DNA from: JAGWRA01 sp035534615
GTDB taxonomy: Bacteria; Acidobacteriota; Vicinamibacteria; Vicinamibacterales; CAVVIG01
Assembly (NCBI GenBank): GCA_035534615.1
Contig: DATLRO010000061.1
Span: forward strand, 248,001-312,000
Reading direction: 5' to 3'
DNA: 64,000 nt
Shown here: piece by piece, positions 1-8,548 of the stretch
Numbering within the stretch: the stretch's first letter is position 1
How the letters are laid out: every line of letters starts with the position of its first letter
Notes under the pieces: model-generated
Databases searched by the model: none
Seen by the model: the letters and a program-made list of their open reading frames with translations, nothing else
What the model was told of the DNA's origin: nothing
Translations under genes and position numbers: made by a program

Positions 1-1
1 C

Positions 2-580
2 TCCCGGTACTTCGATTACCACGTACCGTTCACCTTCCAGAACAGCACGTCGCTCGAAGTGGGGATCAACACGAGCCGCGAGCGGCTGACGAGGCCGTTC
101 CTCATCAACAGCCGGCGCCGCATCATCGTCCCGGCCGGCCTGTACAGCTACCCGAATTACTTCGCCAAGATCACGACCAACCCGGGCGCACCGCTGTCGG
201 TCAACGCGCAGTACCTGACCGGTCCGCTCTACGGCGGCTACGAGCACAGCTACACGGGGGGCGGCACCGTGCGGACCGGTGCACGGTTCAATACCGGGCT
301 GGAATGGACGCGGGACGTGATCGCGCTTCCCGGGGGAGCCTTCACGACTGATCTCATCACCACGAGCATCGACTACAACTTCTCCACCCGGGCGTTCCTG
401 AACGCGCTGATTCAGTACAACACCGACACCGAGCAGTGGAGCGCCAACATCCGCTTCGATCTCATCTACCGTCCGCTCAGCAATCTGTACCTCGTCTACA
501 ACGACCAGCGCGACGCCATCACGGGCCAGCTCATCGGCCGGCAGCTGGTGGCGAAACTGACCTATCTGATGGCGTTCTGA
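2..580 (+). CDS. DUF5916-type outer-membrane protein, C-terminal part (5' truncated by window edge)
   Basis: The frame is open from the first bases of the window, so only the last 192 codons are present and the true start lies upstream. The sequence is rich in alternating aromatic/polar beta strands (for example 'TTSIDYNFSTRAFLNALIQYN') and ends in a phenylalanine. Its tail 'NIRFDLIYRPLSNLYLVYND' is typical of the C-terminus of DUF5916 proteins, which combine an N-terminal carbohydrate-binding family 9-like domain with a C-terminal beta barrel and are abundant in Acidobacteriota. A membrane-embedded barrel is inferred. Substrate and function are unknown for the family. It converges on the methyltransferase at 653-1693 with a hairpin between them. 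Confidence 0.8.
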   Translation, partial: SRYFDYHVPFTFQNSTSLEVGINTSRERLTRPFLINSRRRIIVPAGLYSYPNYFAKITTNPGAPLSVNAQYLTGPLYGGYEHSYTGGGTVRTGARFNTGLEWTRDVIALPGGAFTTDLITTSIDYNFSTRAFLNALIQYNTDTEQWSANIRFDLIYRPLSNLYLVYNDQRDAITGQLIGRQLVAKLTYLMAF

Positions 581-602
581 GAACTCGGGGCTCGGGGCTC
601 AT
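581..602. repeat. Short-period degenerate repeat after a stop codon
   Basis: The unit ctcgggg is repeated just downstream of the DUF5916 stop (aactcggggctcggggctc). It is one of several such short-period tracts that sit immediately 3' of genes in this window; the others are at about 7212, 22833, 51367 and 54635. No function is evident. Confidence 0.4.
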
Positions 603-613
603 CGTCGAAGAGC

Positions 614-659
614 GCGTTAGTGAGCCGGGGTCCGGAGCGGAGCCCCGGCCAGCTAACGC
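614..659. terminator. Interrupted GC-rich hairpin between convergent genes
   Basis: The arms are GCGTTAG...GCCGGGG and CCCCGGC...CTAACGC, with a three-base mismatch block inside each arm and a loop of about 12 bases. The 3' arm contains the stop codon of the minus-strand methyltransferase. Its position between convergent genes suggests a bidirectional terminator, although there is no T-run. The GTTAG/CTAAC ends are in the opposite order to an attC site. Confidence 0.5.
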
Positions 660-1693
660 ACGCCCGTCACCACCCGCTCGAACGACGGCGGGAGCGGGCG
701 CAGCCCGATGTCGCGGAAGCCGGCGTCGCCGAACATCCGCCGGTACTGCCCGAAGGTGTAGGCGTCGCCGCCCGGCGTCGCCGCCAGCATCGTCAGGCTG
801 AAGCGGGCGGCCACCGGCGGCGTCAGGCGGTTCTCGTCCGGCACGAACTCCAGCGCCGCCACCCGTCCGCCATCCCGCAGCACCGTCCGGATCTTCGTCA
901 GGAACGTCGTGCAGTCGGCCTCACTGAAGTGGTGCAGGAAGTTGGTGAGCAGCACGAGGTCGTAGCCGGAGCCCAGGTCGCCGGTGAGGGCGTTTCCGGG
1001 CCTCATGCGGTACCGGTCGCTGACGCCCGCCTTCGCCGCGTTCTCCCTCGCCACCTCCAGCACGGGCGCCCAGTCGGCCGCCACGATCTCCGCCTGCGGG
1101 TTCTGCCGCGCGACGGCGATGCCGAACAGCCCGTGTCCGGCCGCCACGTCCAGCACCTTCATCGGCCCGCCGTGCGCCACGTCGAGCAGTCCGGCGAGCA
1201 GCTGCGCCGGCATGGCCATCATCGGCGCCATCGACCGCGCGAACGTGACCCACATCGGGTGCTCGGGCGCCAGGCCGCCGACGTCCGGCTTGCCGTGGCG
1301 GATGATGTCGGCGAGACTCTCGTACGACTTCATCTGATCCGGTGCGAGCAGGAAATCCGCGGTGGTGCCGACGTAGGCCGGCGACGTCCGCGCGAGGAAC
1401 AGGGCGCTGTCCGGCGTCAGCGCGTACCGCCCATCCTCGGACTTGGTGAGGAACCCGAGCATCGCCATGCCGTCGCAGAGGATCCGCACCCCGCGGGCCG
1501 ATCCGCCGCACCGCGCCGCAGCGGCCTCGACCGTCGCCGCCCCTTCGGCGATGACGGTGAACAGGTCGAGATCGATGGCCGCCTTCAGCGCGTAACTGTG
1601 CTGAAACGCGTGCAGGCAGTCGAAGATCGCCGCGGGCGACGGCGGCGTCCCCTCCGCGGTCGGTGGTGGCGCCGCCGCCCCGGTCGTTTGCAT
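653..1693 (-). CDS. O-methyltransferase, dimerisation domain plus SAM-dependent methyltransferase domain
   Basis: This 346-residue protein has the layout of the plant/fungal-like O-methyltransferase family (Methyltransf_2). An N-terminal winged-helix dimerisation domain spans about residues 20-105 ('AFQHSYALKAAIDLDLF'). A class I SAM-binding domain follows, with motif I LDVAAGHGLFG at 181-191 and motif 'LLTNFLHHF' near 248-256. The start is the ATG at 1693, preceded by GGAGGAG. The family methylates small-molecule hydroxyls or amines using SAM; the substrate here cannot be told from sequence. It is a single gene, divergent from the ADOP permease at 2038. Family assignment is firm, specificity open. 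Confidence 0.85.
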   Translation of the reverse strand: MQTTGAAAPPPTAEGTPPSPAAIFDCLHAFQHSYALKAAIDLDLFTVIAEGAATVEAAAARCGGSARGVRILCDGMAMLGFLTKSEDGRYALTPDSALFLARTSPAYVGTTADFLLAPDQMKSYESLADIIRHGKPDVGGLAPEHPMWVTFARSMAPMMAMPAQLLAGLLDVAHGGPMKVLDVAAGHGLFGIAVARQNPQAEIVAADWAPVLEVARENAAKAGVSDRYRMRPGNALTGDLGSGYDLVLLTNFLHHFSEADCTTFLTKIRTVLRDGGRVAALEFVPDENRLTPPVAARFSLTMLAATPGGDAYTFGQYRRMFGDAGFRDIGLRPLPPSFERVVTGVR

Positions 1694-2037
1694 GTCTCTC
1701 CTCCTCCGTCTGAGTCAGATTCCGCGTGGCCGGCGGGCCGCCCGCGCGCATTGGTCGGTTCGGCAGTCTAGCCCGGCTCGCCCTCGGATGGCCAGGGAGA
1801 TTCCGGTGCAGGAACCGCGGAAGGGCCTGTCGCGCGTCCGCCCGTGGGACCACGCAATCCCGGAACCGGACAACGTGATCCGCTTCGGAACCCCGGCCCC
1901 CGCCTTCCGGCCCGCTTTCCGGCCGGCCCTGGCCGGTCCGGGGGCGGATGGCGTGGCACGAAACGTGATGGGAGTCCGGCGTCGCGAACGTTCGACGCTC
2001 GGCATTCGGCATTCTCCGTTCACGGCGTTCAAGACCT
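1694..2037. other. Divergent intergenic region, no gene seen
   Basis: These 344 bases separate the divergent methyltransferase and ADOP permease. They contain GC-rich low-complexity sequence (repeated CCGGCCCGC-like units around 1900-1940) and a short ggcattc direct repeat at about 2000-2014. I see no convincing promoter hexamers or conserved ORF. Confidence 0.5.
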
Positions 2038-4428
2038 ATGGACCTCCGTTACGCCTTCCGCACCCTGTTGAAGAACCCCGGCTTCACGGCCGTCGCCGTG
2101 CTGACGCTCGCCCTCGGGATTGGCGGCACCACCGCGATCTTCAGCGTCGTCAATGCGGTGCTGCTGCGGCCGCTGCCCTACAAGGATCCGGGGCGGCTGA
2201 TGGTCCTCTGGGATACCCGGCCCGGCCGGCCGCGGGTGTCCGTGACGCCCGGCGACTTCGAAGCCTGGCAGCACCAGACCCGCACGTTCGACGGGATGGC
2301 CGGCCTCGACTACGAGGTGACCAACCTGATCGGCGGGCACGAGCCGCAGCTGCTGCCGACGGGATTCGTGTCGCCGAACTTCTTCGATCTGCTCGGCGTC
2401 CACGCGGCGCTCGGGCGCCTGCTGCAGCCCTCCGACGGGACGCCCGGCCAGACGCCCGTCGTCGTTCTCAGCCATGCGATCTGGCAGCAGCAGTTCGGCG
2501 GCGATCCATCGGTCGTCGGCCGGACAGTGACGCTGAACGACAAGCCCTGCACGGTCGTCGGCGTCCTGCCGAAGGGCTTCACGTTCTGGAACTTCGACGA
2601 CGTCCAGCTCTGGTCGCCGCTTCCGATTCCACGCACCATGGACCATCTGCACGGGTGGCGCTACCTCAACGTCGTCGGCCGGCTGAAACCAGGGGCGACG
2701 CGGACCACGGCGCAGTCCGACCTGACGGTGATCATGCGGCAGCTGGCGGGTGCGTATCCCGACTACAACAGCGGCACCGGCGCCAACGTCATTCCGCTGC
2801 GCACCGAGTACGTCGGCGGCATCCGGACGGCGCTGCTCGTCCTGCTCGGCGCGGTCGGATTCGTGCTGCTCATCGGCTGCGCCAACGTCGCGAATCTGCT
2901 GCTGGCCCGCGCCACCGGGCGCCGGCGCGAACTGGCGGTCCGGTCGGCGCTCGGCGCCAGCCGCGTGCGGCTCGTCCGACAGCTCCTGGCCGAGAGCCTC
3001 GTCGTCGCCGCGGCAGGCGGCGTCGCCGGGCTACTGCTGGCGCTGTGGGGGCAGGACGCGCTCGTGAGGCTGGCGCACGACGTCCTCCCGCGCGTGGCCG
3101 TCGTCCGGCTCGACATGAGCGTGCTGGCCTTCACGTTCGGCCTCTCGCTGCTGACCGGCCTCGTCTTCGGCGTCGGGCCGGCGCTGCAGGTGTCCCGCCC
3201 CGATCTCACCGACGCGCTGAAGGATGGCGGCCGCGGCACCGTCGGCGCCGGCCATCACCGGTTGCGGTCGACGCTGGTCGCGGCGGAGGTCGGCCTGGCG
3301 GTCGTGCTGTTGATCGGCGCCGGCCTGCTGCTCCGCAGCTTTGCACGCCTGCTCGACGTGAACCCGGGCTTCAACCCGCGGCATCTGCTCGCCGCCAGGA
3401 TGACGCTGCCGGAGAGCCGCTACGCCACCGGCGCGCGGCAGCAGGCGCTCTTCGACGCCGTGGTCGAGCGCGCGCGGGCGCTGTCCGGCGTGCTCGCCGC
3501 CGGCGCCGTCTCGGACCTGCCGCTCAGCGGCAACAACGATGGCTACGGCTTCACGATCGAAGGGCGCCCCGCGTCCCTCCCGGCGGACCGGACCCACGTC
3601 AGCGGCCTCATCGTCACGCCGGGCTGTTTTCGGACCATGGACATCCCGCTGCTGCGGGGTCGTCTCTTCACGGCGCTCGATGGACCGGACACGCAGAAGG
3701 TCGCCATCATCAACGCCGCCATGGCGAGGCAGTACTGGCCCGATCGCAATCCGATCGGGCAGCACATCAGGCTGGGCAGCAAGGCGCCCTGGCTGACGAT
3801 CGTCGGCGTCGTCGGCAACGTGCGCTTCCGGAGCCTGGACGACCCGGCTGGGATTGCGCTCTACCGGCCGCTCGAGCAGGCGCCGACGGCCGGCATGACG
3901 ATCGTCCTGCGCACCGCGGGCGATCCGGTCGCCGCTGCCGGCGCGCTCCGGGCGGAGGTCGCCGCCATCGACCGCGATCAGCCGATCGGTCATGTGACGA
4001 CGATGGAGCGGTTGATCAGCGAGTCGGCGGCCCCGCGGCGCCTGAACGCGGAGCTGCTCGGCGGCTTCGCCGGTCTGGCGTTGCTGCTGGCGGCGATCGG
4101 CGTCTACGGCGTGATGGCGTACGCCGTGGCGCAGCGCACGCACGAGATCGGCGTCCGGATCGCGCTCGGCGCCGCGTCGCGCGACATCGTCCGGACCATC
4201 GTCGGCAGCGGCATGCGGCTCGTCGGCCTCGGCCTGGCCGCCGGCCTCGTCGCGGCCGTCCTCCTCACCCGGCTGCTCTCGAGCCTGCTCTTCGAGGTCA
4301 GTCCACTCGACCCTCTCACGTTCACCGGCATTCCCCTGCTCCTCGCCGCCGTCGCTCTCCTCGCCAGCTATCTGCCGGCCAGACGCGCGATGCGCGTGGA
4401 TCCGGTGGTGGCGCTGAGAGAGGAATAG
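2038..4428 (+). CDS. ADOP-type ABC transporter permease (MacB/FtsX-like, duplicated)
   Basis: This 796-residue protein begins with the hallmark 'DLRYAFRTLLKNPGFTAVAVLTLALGIG' region, whose first transmembrane helix is at about 16-38. A periplasmic MacB-like domain follows, then an FtsX block near 275-420 ('LLARATGRRRELAVRSALGASR'), a further helix, a second periplasmic domain and a C-terminal FtsX block ('AQRTHEIGVRIALGAASRD'). The protein ends in 'DPVVALREE', as is usual for the family. ADOP proteins resemble MacB permeases, but no ABC ATPase gene lies nearby or elsewhere in the window. A role in export or envelope mechanotransmission is inferred only. It has three paralogues here, at 52139, 54713 and 59588. 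Confidence 0.9.
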   Translation: MDLRYAFRTLLKNPGFTAVAVLTLALGIGGTTAIFSVVNAVLLRPLPYKDPGRLMVLWDTRPGRPRVSVTPGDFEAWQHQTRTFDGMAGLDYEVTNLIGGHEPQLLPTGFVSPNFFDLLGVHAALGRLLQPSDGTPGQTPVVVLSHAIWQQQFGGDPSVVGRTVTLNDKPCTVVGVLPKGFTFWNFDDVQLWSPLPIPRTMDHLHGWRYLNVVGRLKPGATRTTAQSDLTVIMRQLAGAYPDYNSGTGANVIPLRTEYVGGIRTALLVLLGAVGFVLLIGCANVANLLLARATGRRRELAVRSALGASRVRLVRQLLAESLVVAAAGGVAGLLLALWGQDALVRLAHDVLPRVAVVRLDMSVLAFTFGLSLLTGLVFGVGPALQVSRPDLTDALKDGGRGTVGAGHHRLRSTLVAAEVGLAVVLLIGAGLLLRSFARLLDVNPGFNPRHLLAARMTLPESRYATGARQQALFDAVVERARALSGVLAAGAVSDLPLSGNNDGYGFTIEGRPASLPADRTHVSGLIVTPGCFRTMDIPLLRGRLFTALDGPDTQKVAIINAAMARQYWPDRNPIGQHIRLGSKAPWLTIVGVVGNVRFRSLDDPAGIALYRPLEQAPTAGMTIVLRTAGDPVAAAGALRAEVAAIDRDQPIGHVTTMERLISESAAPRRLNAELLGGFAGLALLLAAIGVYGVMAYAVAQRTHEIGVRIALGAASRDIVRTIVGSGMRLVGLGLAAGLVAAVLLTRLLSSLLFEVSPLDPLTFTGIPLLLAAVALLASYLPARRAMRVDPVVALREE

Positions 4429-4545
4429 GAAGCCCGGCCGACCTGGCCTTCCCTTCCCTCTCCCCTCCGGGTGTTGAATAATCAGACGTCGGACAGACGT
4501 CGGTCGCGACGCGCAATGCCCGAACCGGCCGTGGAGGGTCGAAGC

Positions 4546-5088
4546 ATGAATGAACGGAGATTCAACCGCCCGCCTGACCGCCTGCGGGCGCCGGAGCGGC
4601 TGGCGCGTCTCGAAGTCGAACGGGTCGTGGACCTGTGTCTCGAGGGGATCGTGGTGGAGCAGGCGCTCGACGTCGGCACCGGCACCGGCGTGTTCGCCGA
4701 AGCCTTCGCGGCCCGGGGCATCGAGACGACCGGCATCGATGTGAACCCCGAGATGGTGGCCGCCGCGTCCGCCCTGGTGCCGGTCGCGCAGTTCGTCATG
4801 GCGCCGGCCGAGGCGCCGCCGTTCCCCGCCGGGTCGTTCGACCTCGTCTTTCTCGGCCACGTCCTGCACGAGACCGACGATGCGCGGCGGGCGCTGCGGG
4901 AGGCGCGCCGCCTCGCGCGGGCGCGGGTGGCGGTGCTCGAATGGCCGTACCGGGAAGAGGAGATCGGACCGCCGCTCGCGCATCGCCTGAAGGCCGAGGA
5001 CGTGAAGGCGCTCGCCACGGAAGTCGGCTTCACGGCCGCCGAGACGTTGCCGCTCAGCCACATGGTGCTGTTTCGGATGGAGAAGTGA
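4546..5088 (+). CDS. Small SAM-dependent methyltransferase, copy A
   Basis: This is a 180-residue class I methyltransferase. Motif I is 'ALDVGTGTGVFAEAF' at about 40-54, followed by an acidic 'GIDVNPEMV' loop and 'FDLVFLGHVLHE'. The reading frame is open further upstream, but the ATG at 4546 is preceded at 7 bases by GGAGGG and aligns with the start of its paralogue at 6483. The two proteins are the same length and about three-quarters identical by eye, with identical tails ('LPLSHMVLFRMEK'). Substrate is unknown. The family is often called Methyltransf_11 and acts on small molecules in the cytoplasm. Confidence 0.82.
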   Translation: MNERRFNRPPDRLRAPERLARLEVERVVDLCLEGIVVEQALDVGTGTGVFAEAFAARGIETTGIDVNPEMVAAASALVPVAQFVMAPAEAPPFPAGSFDLVFLGHVLHETDDARRALREARRLARARVAVLEWPYREEEIGPPLAHRLKAEDVKALATEVGFTAAETLPLSHMVLFRMEK

Positions 5089-5238
5089 GGTCAACGGCTG
5101 AGCCATGACCAGACTCGACAGAATGTTTTTTGTGCGCATCGCCTGCTTCTGGCCTATGATACGGCCGCCCAGAAAGACGACTCGTAACTCGCTAATTTGA
5201 AGTCGTCCATGGCCCGGGCTCCAGGAGGAGGCCTCCCG

Positions 5239-6246
5239 ATGACGAAACCGAGACAGATCTTGACGGCGTTGCTGAGCGTGGGTGCCGTCACCTCGCTTGT
5301 GCTGCTGTCTGCCGCACCCGCGAAGGCGCGCGATCGGCGCGACCACGACCACGACCATCACGCCGCGATCGCGATCAGCACGTGCGGGTACGTCATCACC
5401 GCACCGGGCCGGTACGCCCTCGCGGCAAACCTGAACTGCAGTGGGTTCCCGCCCCCACCGCCCCCACCGCCCGGCTCCTCGACTCCGCCACCGCCGCCGC
5501 CACCCCCGACGGGGCCGGCCATCACCGTTCAGGCCAGCCACGTCCGGCTCGAGCTGAACGACCACAGCATCACCGGCAGCGGATCCGATGACGGAATTCT
5601 GGTCTACTCAGCGGCCGGCCGGCTTTCCGACATCGAGATCGAGGGCCCCGGCGTGGTCACGCACTTCGCCAACGGCATCGATCTGGAGAATCTCTCTGAC
5701 TCCAGCGTGGAAGGCGTCACCTCGACGTTCAACAGCGGAAATGGTCTGGTGACGAACTACTCGTCTGCCTCGACGGCCACGCGACTGCGCCTGACCGGTA
5801 ATGTCGTGTCCAGCAACGGGGCCTGGGGCATGATCCTCGGCAGCATCAATGACAGCCAGATCCGGCACAACGTCACCGCGCTGAACGCGACCGCTGGCGC
5901 CGGGGGCGTGGCCGGACTCGCGATCCTCGGCGGGAGCCACAACCTCGTGCAGGACAACGTCTCTACGGGCAACTACGGCAGCGGCATTCTGATCGCGAAC
6001 GGCTCTTCGGTGGCCGCCACCAGCAACCAGGTCCGCGACAATGTGGCCAGCGGCAACACCGTCGCCGGCATCAGTATCACCTCCGGCACCGGCAACCTGA
6101 TCGAGGGCAACGAGGCCCTGGGCAATAGCGGCTATCCCGGTAGCTACGACGTGACGGATGCGACGCCGTGCGGCACCAACACCTGGCGCGACAACGCATT
6201 TGTCACGAGCAACGAGGCGTGCATCGTGCCGGCGGTACACCACTGA
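5239..6246 (+). CDS. Secreted right-handed parallel beta-helix protein
   Basis: The ATG at 5239 is chosen because AGGAGGAGG lies 7 bases upstream and it gives a clean signal peptide ('ILTALLSVGAVTSLVLLSAAPAKA'). The mature N-terminus is Asp/His-rich (DRRDHDHDHH), possibly metal-binding. Two polyproline runs follow at about residues 72-95. The rest is pectate-lyase-like parallel beta-helix repeats with asparagine ladders ('SNGAWGMILGSINDSQIRHN', 'GSGILIANGS'). No catalytic residues can be assigned; such folds bind or cleave polysaccharides. The gene sits between two duplicate methyltransferases. A TATGAT box at 5155-5160 could be its -10, but no good -35 is seen. Confidence 0.78.
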   Translation: MTKPRQILTALLSVGAVTSLVLLSAAPAKARDRRDHDHDHHAAIAISTCGYVITAPGRYALAANLNCSGFPPPPPPPPGSSTPPPPPPPPTGPAITVQASHVRLELNDHSITGSGSDDGILVYSAAGRLSDIEIEGPGVVTHFANGIDLENLSDSSVEGVTSTFNSGNGLVTNYSSASTATRLRLTGNVVSSNGAWGMILGSINDSQIRHNVTALNATAGAGGVAGLAILGGSHNLVQDNVSTGNYGSGILIANGSSVAATSNQVRDNVASGNTVAGISITSGTGNLIEGNEALGNSGYPGSYDVTDATPCGTNTWRDNAFVTSNEACIVPAVHH

Positions 6247-6482
6247 TCGCCTGGCTGACCCGATGGGGCGCCGTGGCCGACCGTACCGGTTCGGCCGCGG
6301 CGTCCGCTCCGTCGATTTCTGTTCCCAAGTCCTCCCACCAGCTCGCCGTTCCCGCTCCCGACCCCGGAAACCCACGACCGCACCGTGCCCGGAAGCCGGG
6401 GAGCCAGATGCGAAATAATGGAGCAGCCGAGAGGCCCGACCTGTGTGCAGCCCGGGTCATTTCTTCAGGAGGAATGCAGCTG

Positions 6483-7025
6483 ATGAACGAACGACGGTTC
6501 CACGGAGATCTGGATCGCCTGCGGTCGCCCGAGCGGCTCGAGCGTATGGACGTCCCGCACGTCGTCGACCTGTGCCTGGAGGGCATCACCGCGACGCAGG
6601 TGCTGGACATCGGCTCGGGAACGGGCGTCTTCGCCGAGGCGTTCGTGGCGCGCGGCCTCGACACGACCGGCATCGACATCAATCCGGCGATGGTCGAAGC
6701 CGGAAACAGCCTCGTGCCCGGGGCCCGCTTCATGCTGGCGCCGGCCGAGGCGCCGCCATTCGCGGATGCGTCGTTCGATCTCGTCTTCCTCGGCCATGTG
6801 CTCCACGAGACCGACGATGCGCGAGGGGCGTTGCGGGAGGCGCGACGTATCGCGCGGGTGCGGGTCGCGGTCCTCGAATGGCCCTACCGCGAGGAGGAAG
6901 TCGGCCCGCCGCTGGCCCACCGTCTGAAAGCGGAGGATGTCGAGGCGCTCGCGCGTGAGGCCGGCTTCACCGCCGTCGAGACGCTGCCGCTCAGCCACAT
7001 GGTGCTGTTTCGGATGGAGAAGTGA
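6483..7025 (+). CDS. Small SAM-dependent methyltransferase, copy B
   Basis: This 180-residue paralogue of the gene at 4546 has motif I 'VLDIGSGTGVFAEAF' and an acidic loop 'GIDINPAMV'. The start at 6483 follows AGGAGG (6467-6472) by 10 bases; an in-frame ATG at 6474 is only one base from the ribosome-binding site and is therefore less likely. The C-terminal third is almost identical to copy A at both protein and DNA level, so the pair arose by duplication. It is separated from the beta-helix gene by about 235 bases, so a shared transcript is not assured. Function beyond SAM-dependent methyl transfer is unknown. Confidence 0.82.
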   Translation: MNERRFHGDLDRLRSPERLERMDVPHVVDLCLEGITATQVLDIGSGTGVFAEAFVARGLDTTGIDINPAMVEAGNSLVPGARFMLAPAEAPPFADASFDLVFLGHVLHETDDARGALREARRIARVRVAVLEWPYREEEVGPPLAHRLKAEDVEALAREAGFTAVETLPLSHMVLFRMEK

Positions 7026-7211
7026 GGAATTGCGCCGACCGACGTGGCCGCCCGAAGCAGTGGTCCAGCGAGCAACGGCGCCATCTGGCTCTGGGCGCAA
7101 ACGGCATGACAGAGCGAAATGACCTGCCGGGAGAATTCGAAGGCCCGCCGCCTGATATCGTGGTCCGGGTGGCGCCCGCTCATCTTGCTCGCCAGTATCA
7201 AACAGCGTGCC

Positions 7212-7290
7212 GGACACGTTCGCCCTTTTCTTCAATTCTCTAATTCTCAAAGTCTTGAATTCTTCAATTCTCCAGTCCCCCCTTCCCCCA
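7212..7290. repeat. AT-rich short-period repeat (AATTCTTC/AATTCTC)
   Basis: Between and into the ends of convergent genes there is a tract built of aattct, cttcaattctc and tctcaaagtcttgaattctt units. It stands out sharply against the surrounding near-70% GC sequence. It overlaps the last codons of the MFS gene (ending GLEN). No hairpin with a T-run is evident. Confidence 0.5.
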
Positions 7291-8526
7291 TCCCGCAATC
7301 CCCACCCACACGACTCCGCAGACCGCGACGGCGACCGGCACGATGAGCACGGCCTTCGCGAGACCGATCCGATCGGCGATGGCGCCGATGATCGGCGGGG
7401 AGATCGCGTCGCCGAAGAGGTGGATCGCGAAGATGCTGACGGCCATCGCGGTCGCCCGCATCGCGACCGGCACGGCGTTGACGATGACGACGTTGATCGG
7501 CCCGGTGCTGAGGAACAGGAGGAACTCCGCCACGAAGAACGCGACCACGTACCCGGTTTCAGAGGAATGGGTGAGCGCCATCCAGGTCGGCGCGATGGCG
7601 ACCAGCGCGGCGCCGCCCGACAGCCAGAGATAGGCCCGGTCGTTCCACTTCAGCAGCCGGTCGCCCAGCCAGCCGCCGAGGAACGTGCCGCCGAGGCCCG
7701 CCACGACGGTGATGCCGCCGACCAGCAGGTCGGCCTCTCGCAACTCGAGCCCGCGAACCCGGTTCAGGTACGTCGGCATCCAGATCGCCAGCCCGCCGAC
7801 GCCGAACGTGTACGCGGCGTAGCCGACGACCGTCCAGACGTAAATCGGCAGGCGCAGGAGCGTGCGGAAGCTGGCGGCGAGCGTGGCGGCCCCGGGCGAT
7901 CGCGCGGCCGTCTCGTCATCCTGGACGCCGCGGGGCGGCTCGGCCACGGTGAGCGTCAGCAGCGCGAGCGCCAGCCCCGGCAGGCCGACGGCGTAGAACG
8001 CGGCGCGCCAGCCGAACGCATGCTCGAGGAGGCCGCCGAGCAGGAACCCGATCGCGGCGCCGACCGGCAGCGCGACGTAGAACACGGCGAACGCGCGGCC
8101 GCGCTCGGCGCGGGGGAAGTAGTCGGCGAGCAGCGACGGCGAGATCGTGGCGTAGGCCGCCTCGCCGACCCCCACGGTCGACCGGGCGGCGAACAGCTGC
8201 GGAAAGGTGGCGGCGATGCCGGAGCCGGCGGTGGCGACGCTCCAGACGGCGACGCCGGCCGCCATCAGCCGGCTGCGCGACAGCCGGTCGCCGAGCCAGC
8301 CGAACCACGGGGACGTGAGGAAATAGGCGACCAGGAAGCCGTTGCTGAGCAGGCCGAGCTGGAAGTCGTCCAGCCGCAGGTCGGTCTTGATGCGGGGCAT
8401 CACGGCCGCGAGGATGTAGCGGTCGATGTAGTTGACGAAATTGAGCAGCGTGACGATCGCCAGCCCGTAGTACGCCGCCCGGCGGCCGGGCGCGGAGGAG
8501 GACGAGGGCGAGGCCGATGGGCACAC
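7264..8526 (-). CDS. MFS transporter, Spinster (Spns)-like
   Basis: This 420-residue protein has about 12 predicted membrane helices. It carries the MFS signature 'GWLGDRLSRSRLMAAG' after helix 2 and 'NFVNYIDRYILAAVMPRI' in helix 1, which is typical of Spinster-like carriers. The ORF opens with a GTG at 8526, 22 bases downstream of the stop of the E1 dehydrogenase gene. The two are therefore probably co-transcribed, which hints that the carrier may move a metabolite linked to oxoacid degradation. Spns members carry lipids, sugars or organic anions; the substrate here cannot be inferred. Confidence 0.85.
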   Translation of the reverse strand: MCPSASPSSSSAPGRRAAYYGLAIVTLLNFVNYIDRYILAAVMPRIKTDLRLDDFQLGLLSNGFLVAYFLTSPWFGWLGDRLSRSRLMAAGVAVWSVATAGSGIAATFPQLFAARSTVGVGEAAYATISPSLLADYFPRAERGRAFAVFYVALPVGAAIGFLLGGLLEHAFGWRAAFYAVGLPGLALALLTLTVAEPPRGVQDDETAARSPGAATLAASFRTLLRLPIYVWTVVGYAAYTFGVGGLAIWMPTYLNRVRGLELREADLLVGGITVVAGLGGTFLGGWLGDRLLKWNDRAYLWLSGGAALVAIAPTWMALTHSSETGYVVAFFVAEFLLFLSTGPINVVIVNAVPVAMRATAMAVSIFAIHLFGDAISPPIIGAIADRIGLAKAVLIVPVAVAVCGVVWVGIAGWGKGGLEN

Positions 8527-8548
8527 GGGGAGATTCTGACGCGACTGT

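Noticed and set aside
614..659. attC-like GTTAG...CTAAC element
   Set aside because: The ends are GCGTTAG at left and CTAACGC at right on both strands, the reverse of the attC order. It is better explained as a terminator hairpin.
3031..5565. An 844-codon open frame antisense to the first ADOP permease
   Set aside because: It has no domain, signal or ribosome-binding site. Arg-rich, low-complexity composition is what the opposite strand of a GC-rich gene produces. The same holds for long antisense frames at 16266-19682, 23035-26373 and 52145-55009.
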